Positions 27,901-39,900 of a stretch of DNA of 64,000 nt are shown here, one piece after another. The translations under genes were made by a program, and so were the position numbers. Under the pieces are notes generated by a model. It saw only the letters and a list, made by a program, of their open reading frames with translations, was not told the origin of the DNA and made no database searches. Source of the DNA: Phoronis australis (Eukaryota; Phoronida; Phoronidae); NCBI GenBank assembly GCA_002633005.1, contig NMRA01000225.1, forward strand, positions 49,284 through 113,283. The letters run 5' to 3'. Within the stretch, counting starts at the first letter, position 1. Every line of letters starts with the position of its first letter.

Positions 27901-30900
27901 TCGAGTCTTGTTTTTTGGCGTTCACCCCTTGATCAACCAAACCATTCTGAGGATGACTTTGAAAATTGGTATATGTTATATATTCTCAGTCTGAAGAGGA
28001 TGGTTGACAACAACACATTCAACTACTGTAACGCCTCCTAGTGGTAGTTTTGTTTTATTTTGTTTTGTGCCCATAGCTGCATCTCCTAAACTCACTGCAG
28101 GATCTTTATTATTCAGTTTATTATTTTTATATGAAGCTAACAACAGATGACGACAAAAGTGGCAATTTCATTATTTTTTGTTTTCCTTTGTTTCTCTGAA
28201 GTTCCTTGACAGATTTTTATCGTAATCTATTTTGCCCGGGGTACGCCACGAGCTATGTTACAGAGTAAAACAAGAGGAGGATTGCGAGTAATGTCATTTA
28301 TTATGACGTAATTAGATAAAACTATAAATAAGACTCCGCAAGATGGGCATGGACACAAAAGGCCTCAGGCGTCTATAATGAATAGCCCTGAAAGATGGAA
28401 CCAAAGCAAAAGAACTGCCTGAAGGGCTTATACGAAAAGTACAGAACATGAACACATAAGTTGAAAACACCTAAAAGGAATTGTATATGAGAAAACTTAA
28501 GAGAAAAGTGTAACCGTCACCCGGAATAGGTAGTTGGGAAAAAAAACTGCAGAAATTACGAACAAAGGTCTTGTAGACGACGAGGTAGATGGCTGAATGA
28601 GAGAAACCATGTTGAACTGAAAAAAGGAAATATGGGCGACCAATCGTGTCGCATAGAAAAATGTATCAATACAAAAGTAGGCCCTTGAGGCTATAAATAG
28701 AGATGAGTAATGCAAAATAAACCCTAAGGGTTGATATCAAAATAAAGAGACAAATGTCAAAATAATGGCAATATATGCATTTAACAAGTTAAATTTAATT
28801 TATGAAATTTGCTTAATAGCTTTCTATAAATAACCCTAAAAGCACGGCATTTACAATGCAATCGTGGGTGCATTTCAACGCTCTGTGTTGCTCTTGTTAT
28901 CATTTTCTGTCATTTCCAGACGCTCTCCCTAAGAGTTGGCAACACTGGCTATGCCACATCTGATGCTAGCATCACTCTACTGCCCCACATCAGTGGTGTC
29001 TACCCCACATCCGGCTCTGTGTATGGTGGCACAAAAGTCACCATCACTGGACATGGCTTCAAGTATATGAGTAAGACTTTGGTCAAACTTCTTGTTGCAG
29101 TTATTGTCCTTATAATTTGTTTTAACAGAGTTGCTTGGATGTGACGGTCTCAGAGGAATCTTTGTTGTACTTGTTTCTTCGTAAGGAATGAGCAGTTAAC
29201 CAATAAAGACATCAAACAACATAATGAGGCTCAGGTTGGTTTCCTGACATTGGGAGGCATAGCCCCGAGTTATTTGGGACAGGTCAGCGAAGAGCTATAA
29301 AGAGATATCAGACTTTATACCACAATATCAGCTTCGAATCGCCAATACAACCATGTAATAACCCATTTAGTTGTCTCACTAGTGAGATAACATTTTGGCG
29401 GGAATCGAGGCCGGTTTAGAACCCGGTCCGCAAGAGTTTCCAGTCGTCGACTTCACCACTGCACCACTCAGCGGCTGACGTCATTAAACGTGAAAATAGA
29501 ATACTTAAATGAGCACGCACAACAATCGCATGTGTAACAGAGGGCATTGTACCGACATTTAGAAGGTATAAAAATAACACGCATAATTTCCATAAAAACG
29601 ATATGTTAATTCAGTAAAATTTGTCTCTCATTTTCTCTCACTTGTAAATCACCGATCTCCAATTTGAATGCGGGTATCGTGTTGTCAGGATCCTTCGACT
29701 TGAGCATTATACTGAGTTACCAATGGTAACATACTTTTGCAGACGATCTCTCGGTCGAAGCTTAGCATGATTAAATGTGTAGTAAGCTAAGATTAGTTGC
29801 TAAACCTTATATAGATTCACTTTCTTTCCATTTTGTTTAAACTTTCAATTGGTTTTGAGTAAAATCGTTATTAGACAAAAATAGCTTGGCTTTTCTAAAA
29901 GGTCACGACCTCCGACCCCAGGCCTCTGACATACAAAGTAGTTACAAAGCCGAGGCAAGTCCGGAAAGGTAGATCGTTTCATTGCAATGTTTATCGTTCA
30001 ATGTGGTGTATTTGTTCTCAGTTGTTATCCCCCCTATCTAGAGCCCTCGTGGATTTTGTAGGGATAACGACTGAGAACATGTAATAATCTAGATATATCT
30101 GTACCATTTTTCATTTTTCTAGTATCATCGTGATTGCCAATCGTTTATGCAAAAGCAATATATGAACGCCATGAATTTGGTATAAAATCATAGCCACTAC
30201 ACTAACTCATACGTTGCAGCCTGAAACATGTGCAGCAGAGCAGCTAAAAATATAGTGGCAGTGTGGTATTTCTGGACATGTCTGTTGTCAGAGAGGACCT
30301 GCTTATTTAGTTAAATGTGCTACAGAAACTGTATGTTTTAAGAAATATATCAGATTATGTTTTATCATATTCACTTGTTTCAGCTGGATTTAATCTGGGT
30401 GCTGATACCCGTGGTATTGTCTTCAAGAACTACAGCAAGGTAGTCTTCAAGACTGGAGGAACTGATGGATTCGACAAGTCTGTTGTGTTCAAACTGTTCG
30501 CTGGTGATCAACGAGAATTCCCCTGCATTCCATTTGACGCCTGCAAGTTCACTTATACCCAGTCTAGCACGCCTAAAGTGACATCTGTTTCACCTGAACA
30601 AATGAGTGGACCAACTGTACTCACCTTTATTGGCAACAATTTTGGAAGGGACATTGCCAAAGCCTCAGTGTATCTTGGAATCAGTACATGCGTTGTCACC
30701 AATGTTAGTGACAGCCAGATCACGTGTGATGTTTCTTATCTAGAAGGTGGTGATAATTATGCCAAGGTTCACATTGATGGTAAAGGTGATTCCAAGTCTG
30801 ACAAGAAGGTATTCGGTAAACGTAACATTGATGATGTGATTCCACGTGAAGGTAGTATTGCCGGCGGAACACTGATCCAAATCACTGGTAATGGTTTCAA

Positions 30901-33900
30901 AACTGGTGCAACATCAGTTACAGTGGATGGAAAAGACTGTCCAGTCACTCAATTGAGGCTTTCCTCGATCACCTGTAGGTCTCCGCCTGGAAAAGCCGCT
31001 TGGGTTCCCCTCCGTGTCGTATCTGGCAGCAAAAATTTCCCTCCCACATCATTTAAGTACACTCATGAGGACACCCCTAGCTTGACCAGCATCAGCCCCA
31101 TCTCTGGGGAGGCAGGACGGGAGATCACCTTGAAAGGTGATGGTTTTGGCTCTATTGTCGAGGTCACCATCAACTCATCTCCCTGTAAGCAAACCAGTTT
31201 AACTAATACAGAGATCAAGTGTAAAGCTGGTTCCAACCCCCCAGGAATGTATGATGTCCAGGTGTACGTTCAAAACAAGGGTTATGCCATGGCCTCCTCA
31301 CCTCTACAATTCAGTTATGTACTGTCTATCACATCCATCTCTCCTGACAAAGGTAGGCTGCATTCATTGATCTGTGTTTTCGTGTAAATGCTAACCTTGT
31401 GGCTTGATTCAGCCAAATCGACACAACACCAAAATTGTGTCTATATGCAAGTGATTGCCTCAGTTCAATGTTTGCTAGGAAGAAGGTGTCGATCTGGTGT
31501 AGCTGTACCACTTGCACTCAGTACATAATATGTACTTAAAGGAGAATGCCACCCGATTTAATTAGTCTTTTTTTACCATCTTAATCGTTCTATATCCAAA
31601 TCATCACATATACGGTCGATCTTACCTCACCAAGAGGTGTCGCGTTAACCTGTAAGGAAGGTGAGAAACGACGCAGCGACATCAGTGGTTCTTTGGTGAA
31701 TGCCGCTATGGTGTGGTATGTTGTTCCCGCTTGTACGAACTATGAAGCTGCGAGGAAAGCGGGTATATCGTTTTTTCAATTTTCTCAAGAGCCTATAATA
31801 CTTGGAAGTGGCTCGCGCTAGTGAAGAATGAAAAGTACACCGTTGATACCAAGTATGAGGCCGTGAAACTTTTCCTTGTCTGTCAGTGGCCTGCATTCTG
31901 TTGGATCGGTTGTTGATCAGTTTTTGATTATGGAGAATTGTATTTGGCCATGAAAACATAAACAATTACTATTAATTCAAGGCATGAGAACATTATAACA
32001 TTTTATATGACCTGTTTGATGACTGACTTGTTCGTTAGACTTGGTCCTCTGGGGGTAGGATGTTTTCGCCAGTTCTTTTTCTCAGTCCTAAAAAAACATC
32101 GTAAGAACACCTTTTTTAGATGCGGTGCAAAATCAGGATGGTCCGTGAGACACATCTGCGCTTCTCCAAGAATTCGTTTCACTTGTGGAATTTTCTGGCA
32201 GCAAACGTCGTTCCATTATGATGCAGTTAGCTCACTGACACCATGACAAGTCATTCAAACAGTTTTCACACTGACCTATTCATATGTTCTGTTGTCTGTG
32301 CACTTTCACAGAGCCTTTCTAATATTTCTTGATCTGTGTAATCTCGTGAAACCTAACAATCGACCTGTGAAGTCTTCGTCCGATGAGCACTCATCTAAGT
32401 CAGGATTGCAAGTTGCCACGATGACGTTTATATTTTGCTTCTGTTTTAAAATGATATATTCTCACCTTAACCAATGCTTATATAAAACTGAAACAAAGTC
32501 TGTCTCATTAGATACAATTTGTAATGCTTTGGAGTGTTCGTGAGTGCAAACGTTTTGAGAAGCCAGCAATGAATAAATCACTGCGTTACCGGCTTTTGAT
32601 GCAATGCTGAAACCGACTAAATGACCGGGCACCGAGGCCGTGTGAGCACATCAGTTTGTTTGCTGACAGAAAGATAGCTGTTGTGAAACAATAACTCCAT
32701 TTTATATGCTATGGTCAGATGTTAGGGGAATCTTTAGATATTCATATACATTATTTGAATCATTGTTAATGTACAACTTTTGCCCTGACGATTTTGCGAA
32801 AGGGTAACCTGACTTCGTGGCCCCTGACGAGCTAGTAAGTAGATTTGCAGTTTCGCGGCTAATTCACCAAAATAATCAGTGTGCACATTTTTTCTTTGGC
32901 TCACTAGTATAGTCTTTTCGTGACTGGAAGTTTAGTTTTCAACTTTGGCTGGTTTATGTTCGTGATGTCTTCAGTCCGGCCGCGGTGGGCCTGATCGGGT
33001 TTCGAGCCACTGGCCGCAATATCAAGCGTTTTGTGTGTTTAGAACTGAAGTCTAAAATCACAACATGCAGCTATGTTCTTCTGTCTGTATTTCACGAACG
33101 AATAATTTGAATTTATCACCAAAAGACCCCAAACTCCCGCGACGGACCTTGTGGTAAATCGACTTACCGAACTTTATAGGCTACGATACGTTCAAATACC
33201 TAAAAATCTGTAACAGCAAAACAAAATAATGTGTTTGTTTAATAACTTGATCAATGCATTTGTAAGGGTTTTACATAGAATTTTGATGGTTTATTGGTGT
33301 AAAACGATGAATTCAAGCGATAAGCTGACACCAGTAAGCATGTTGTGAACTGCTGAACAGACTGCATTTCGAACCTCTGGTGTCATCAGTTAATTTCAAC
33401 CCCTCCGTCTGCCGTTAAGTGTCATGTAAAAGAGCTGTACTTGCTGTTATTGAGTGGAACTACTTGATCTAAATTGATACAAAATAAGTTGTTTTTTTGG
33501 GTGGCATATAATTTCTCCTTTAAAGGTCAAGTATGGTGCCAAAATGACTATTTTTACATCTAAAATACATTTATTGATGAAAAACATCAAACTACTGTGT
33601 CATAGCATACCTAAGTTGTTGATTAAGTATTAAGCCTTTGACAAGCCCCATCACGAACCCCATTTAGCGCCAAAAAAACTTGAGACGGTGTTTGCACTAA
33701 TCAAAGTCTATGACATCATCGTTACAACGAATTTGGCTTTCACCGTGTCTCCAGAGTATTGGAATCAAGAGATGACTGGCCATTTAATTTAGTGCAAAAT
33801 ACGTGGAAAATCAAGGAAACATTAATTTTTCATTTCATGTCAGTTAATATTAAAATTAATCAAAATCACTACCTTTAGAATTTTTATTCAATTATTTAGC

Positions 33901-36900
33901 ACACATTCTAATATGGGCCCATATGGGAATCCCTGGGAGTGTGACTGGGGCCGTCGAAATAGCCGGAAATTAACAAAACGCTTCGTCTGAAGTGTTAACA
34001 GCAATTTCACAATGTTTATTATAAAGTGTAATTTGTTTCATACAAAAACTTTGGTGTTAGCAACATTCCATTCATGTCTTTTTGAAGCCGAAGGTGTGAA
34101 CGCTGCGCGATTCCAATACGGACAGCTGTCGAGTGTGTGTCCCGTATTGGTATAGACGACAATAGGCTGTTTAATTTGGTGCGAAATACTTGGAAATGTT
34201 ACTGCACATATCAGCTTGATCTTTTCGTACAATGCAATTTGTATTCAAATTCATTGAAAATTTAGAAACTCAATTTTCAAAATAACTCACCTTGAAATGC
34301 TGCAACCCGTAATCGCCGCCATTTTGAGTCGGTCAAACTCAAAAAATTGAAAATTTAACAGCAACACAACATTGTGCGTGTCTGTAATAAATTAAAACTA
34401 AGAAATAAAGTCTGTATTGCATGAAAACATACCCAGTCATAAGAATTTGTAATCAATTGAATGTTTTAAATTCAGTATCAGAATTCCGTTAGGCCTTCGC
34501 AACAACGACCCAAATCAATATACGGGAACGACCCAAATCAGACAGAATATTCCAGATTTGGGTGGGATTCTGTATACTATGGGCCGGAACGGTGACATGA
34601 AACGTCGAAGTGCACACTGCAAATTTTTTGGAGCCCACCTGAGCTAGCTGTTTGAAAACTAATCGCTAAAATACAGCTAGGTAACACTGTGACTTGAGCT
34701 CTGTTAAACCATAGACTATAGACTGTAGTCTATCACGAAATTTCATTCAGACCGGGTATGAGTTGTGTTAGTCAACTCGTGAAACATATCACAGAGCCAA
34801 CGACAGACGGCCGGGGTCCATGCAAAATCTGGGAGACAATTCGGACACTCACCTTGCCCATTCAGTGCCAGTCGTTTAAGGGAAGAACAATCTCTCCGCC
34901 TTTTGAGTTTTGTAACAAAGAAAGTCTGTTGTTGTTTTGAAAACGGTACGCTCATGACACGCGCACGCGCCATACTAAAATTTTGCGACTACTTTTGGGA
35001 CATGATAACAGCTTCGCAGCAGTAAAGTTTGTTCTAAATTCAGTTTGCTGGTCTTAAAAAATGTTAATAACTTGTAACGAAATGAGACCAGTTCTGACAA
35101 TTTGTTGTGACAGTACGCAACCTCGTGGCAGCAAAGAACAGTTGATAAAAAAATAACCGGGGGGAAAAGAAACTGTTCAGGTCAGGTGACGTAATCGCCA
35201 AACGCCGACTCCCAAGAGCGCACTTCAATTTTAGCAGTAGATGAGCAGTAGAATGATAATTCTTCCAACACCGGTAAAGAATTTGGTTTACTCAACTATT
35301 TCTGCGTCAGATTTTATTTAGTCCTTTTTACCCATATCGAAGTGAAGGTGTAGATTTTGTATACAGCTTTGCACCAAGCCTAAATCAGATCTTGCCACCA
35401 GGAAAGTTTGTTGCCAGGCCTTCTCGTGGATACGAATCTATACCACGCACGGCACACAACGTCTCGGTGGGGAAGTTGTGCAAATGTATCCCATTGCCGC
35501 TGACATTGCTACACCCGCACACCACGCAAAGAGACATTTTAGCCCAGAGGTCGACAAGCACAGAACGTCCAAGAATACACTCAGGTGTTACGCAGTGTGG
35601 CTCCCCAGTAAATTCGTGGCCATGATGTCATATGAACCACTTTACGCTGATTGGTTGAGATTTTTCCTGGGGCGCTCGAAGGGGCTACGAATTATGAGCG
35701 GTGTAATTTGCGTCATAATTAATTACTTTCCGTGGTATGTAAGAAGCAAAAACAATATTCCTTATGAACAATACATAGGTTTCTAGCTGGTGTTTTAGCC
35801 GCTGGATGCTGTCTTTAATATAATTTCAATCCTCACGTCTTTCTCTGTGTATTCAACACTGCGTGGACATGACTCTGCATGCCAGTCTGCATGAGTGGCT
35901 GATTGGATTTCTGTATGCACTGGAGATACTTCAAATTGATTATTTCATGGAAATACCAAATAGAAATAATTACAAAGTGTTACAATACCATTCTATAACC
36001 CTCAATTGCATGTTACCAAACTATTTACACAGTAATTTTTTCTTTATCTTTGTTTTTTCTTGCAAAATTTGACAAATAATAAAAGTTCATGTTTCAGCCT
36101 TTTTGGGAGATGAACAGGTCTGGAGAAGAATTCACCTTTTTGGGAACTGTAACTGTTAATCACGTGTAACTTTGTCTTGAAACAGGAAGTCAATGCGGCG
36201 GTAATAGTCTGACCATCACTGGCTCTGGGTTTGTTGAAAACAAGACAGCCGTGTCCATCTGTGGCAAAGAGTGCGAAATCACAAGTATGACGTCATCTCG
36301 AATTGTCTGTGAAACACCGCCTAGCAGTAAGTGTCAACTGTCTGGTTCTGTCATATTACCGGTATGTGTGCATTGGTTTAAGCTGTCGTAAACGTATCTT
36401 CTGTGAAGCAGCGAATTCTTAGTAATTCAGACCACTTACCTGACTGTATAAAACTGGTTGTTTTTTCTTTAGTTATAGGTTTAATTTTGTACACGCGCTC
36501 CCCTAAGGAAAGAGCTTGAGATCACGATGGGTATGGCTATCCAAACAGTGTAAACCTATCTTAATTAAGTCATTGTTTTGAAGGGATGGACTCCATCGTG
36601 AACAATTAGCTTGATGCTGATGATGAAAACATATGGTCACACCACATCTCGTGGATTTGGATTCAATGTCTTTTAAACCATAGAGGTACCCAGGACTAGA
36701 CATGATCTACCCTATATTGGTGTAAGAGGATGGAATACCATTCCATCTACTTACAGCAACCTGTGTAGCCAATCTTAGATTAGGTTGCATGTCCCCAAGA
36801 ATTAAACAGGATAGTATTCATTCGTAGACCAGGGAAGAACTCATACTTGACTAAGTCCTTCAGGCCTCAATCTTAACATCTTCCTTCTCAAAGGGCTCAG

Positions 36901-39900
36901 GAAAGGTTCATAACGTGGCATCTTGATAAAATGGTGTGCAAAACAGGCTTCGAAACAATCAGTATTTCTTATAGACTGGGATTCTCTAGGCTCAACATCA
37001 TCTGGTTGCTAGACTGGAAAAGTTGGGTTTTGTCAGAATATAGACTGATACTGTTTTTATTTGTATTGTTTTGTTTTGTTTTTCTATTTGATAGACATGA
37101 CCCTTGAGTTAAGTACATTGATGAGATGTAATTTGTTTACTACAGAATAGTATGGAACTTTCTAGGAGACTCTAGCATGTCAGTGATTAATTCAGTCTGG
37201 AATATTCTAGAGACTAGTACATGTTTGTAGAATTGTTGGGTAGATTCAGGAAAGTTCTAGTATGTGCTTGAATTGATGAAAAATTCTAGAACAATGCATT
37301 AGACTTTAAGCACGGGTTTGTAGTAGTCAGATCAAGTCAGTTCAAGAAAGTTAATCAGGAGAATTGCAGTTGAGTTGCAGTGAAGAGAATCAGCAGTTAC
37401 TGCGATAGTCAATAGAGAGCCAACTATAGAGACAGCAGGTTATTGAATCAACAAGTGTAACAGTTGCTGAACGTGTCTCAGAAGTTCATCACAAGTCAAG
37501 GCTTCGCAGCACTGGCTGGAGCATAGAACAGACATTACGTCGCACGTTTTGTTTGAGTAGGCTTGTGAACGTAGCAATATTAAGCATGATGTGATCTGAG
37601 TAACACTAAACCACTTTAAAGTGAACAGGTGTTTCTTCAACGTGCACTGAAGCCAATCTGACTGCTTGTCTGGAGGGTGTCAGTGTGATGGGCACATCAC
37701 CAATTGAACATCACAGGGTGGCATTGCCTCACCTACCTTCTTCAACATGGTTACGGTTAATGGCCTACTTCGACAGTTATCAGCTGACATGGGTCCAAGC
37801 TTTTATGTTCAAGCCTAATTCAGATGATATTTTTCTCGTTGTGTACAGCATCCATTCTGATATGTTGCTACCTTGCTCAGAGAGCACTGAATACAGCAGC
37901 CACATAGGCTATAAGTCGGCTTTGAAATTAATGCGGACAGGAAAACATACTAGTTGATTATTTTCACCTGGAACCTTAAATGGTCAAATGCTGTGTCAGT
38001 ATAGGTAATGACATTGGAACAAAGTACTGTCAGTTGTTAAGTGAACAAACTTAATCTGCTGAAACATCCAGCTTGTGCGTGTGCATCACATCTGCTTTTC
38101 CAGGATTTATGCCTTCTGCGCTGTCTCAGAAAAATAATTGCTCTACACCACTGTACGTATACCTTGAAGGTGATGCCACATGTGCAGTGCTTTGTCTCAG
38201 ATAATGGTCTTTGGGTGAAAATTCACATCCCTGATTCTGTTGCACACAGAAGTACACCAGGAATGTGACTGCAGTAAGCTGAGATGTTCAAAACTGGGCA
38301 ACTATTGAAAACGTCTCGTGATGTCCAGATCGCTGCTTTAAATCATACAAACAATTCTTTCATAGAGATTGGTGACTGTGCAGAACACAAGAATGAGATA
38401 GTCTGTTACATAGACGGCTCTAAATTTGAAAATAATCCATCAGATGCTGGAATGGATTTTCCAAGCCTAATCCTTTTAATTATTCGCCCACATTATTTAT
38501 ATGTGGGTGCATATTGCTGTCATCTCTGTCTGGGCATCCGGTGTCCGTGACTGTATCTCCTAAACCCCTTGTAGGATCGTATTGAAATTTTTCAGGTGTG
38601 TTCCTATAGGGTTGACAACAGAGGGTGACGAGTTTTGGACCGACCTGTATACCGCTGTGTCCCCTAGTGACTAATTTAGTTTTTTGCGTTTGTCTCTGTA
38701 TCTTCAAAGGTCCTCAACCGATTTTCATGAAATTTGGCACATAGGCACCTATTAAATTAATGAGGTGACGCTATCCTTTGGTTTTTGGATGGATTCAACG
38801 TATTATGCGCCACCTAGTGACCATTTTTGTTGTTTACGAGTCTGTTTTTTGGCGTCCGTCCCTCCATCAACCAAACCGCTCTAAGGATGATTGTGAAAAT
38901 TGTGGTGTTTGTTCTTACAATGAAGTGGATGGCTGACGATGGTTTTCCGACAACTTCAACTACTGTGGCGCCTCCTAGCTGCAATTTTGTTCTTTTTTGG
39001 GCCTATGGCTGTATCTCCTAAACCGTTTGTAGGATCTTTACTAGATTTAGTAAGTGTATTTATATGATGTTAGTAACGTAGGACAACAACTTTAGGACAG
39101 ATCTGACTACTGGTGTGGCAATTTTATTTTTTTGTGTTTGCTTCCGATCTTCAAAGGTCCTCAACGTATTTTCATAAAATTTGGCATACAGGTATCTGTT
39201 AATGATGTGACGCTATCTCTCTATTTTCAGATGGATTCAACCTAGTTTGCACTACCTAGTGGCCATTTTTACTGTTTTCGGTTCTGTTTTTTGGTGTCCA
39301 CTCGTCTATCAACCAACCCGCTTTCAGGATAATTGTGAAAATTGTCATGTATGTTTTAACTATGAAGTGGACAGCTGACGAGGATTTTCCAACGACTGCG
39401 ACTACTGTGGCACCTACTGTTGGCAGGTTTTTTATGCTTATAGCTGTATTTCCTACTAAACAGGATCTTTACTTAATTTGTCAAGGCTTAGGGTATTTCA
39501 TAGATGTTGACAACGGACAACGACGACTTTCAGACGGATCTGACCACTGGTGTGCCCCCTAGTGGCAATTTTAGTGTTTTACATTTACCCGTGCATCTTC
39601 AAAGGTCCTCAACAGATTTTCATAAAATTTTGAATATAGGCATCTATTGAAAAGATTAGGCTTTGCTCTTGTTTTGGGGTGGAATTGAGGTATTTTGCAC
39701 CACATAGTGGCCATTTTTGCTGTTTTCAAACCCTGGTTTTGGCGTCCACCCCTCTGTCAACCAAATCTTTTTAGGGATGGTTTTGATAATTGAAATGTTG
39801 TCAGCGTGAAGAGGACGTTTGATGATGGCGACTAACTACTGTGGCACCTCCTAGTAGTAGTTTAATTGTTTTGTTTCGCGCCCGTAGCTTTATTAAGATA

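Noticed and set aside
29071-29200. Read-through of exon 16 past its donor
   Set aside because: GTAAGA is a good donor and exon 17 matches in phase; the read-through peptide is hydrophobic intron translation.
32970-33030. Second tRNA-like B box (GGGTTTCGAGCC) inside the Kolobok-like element
   Set aside because: No A box at the right distance and no tRNA-like fold.
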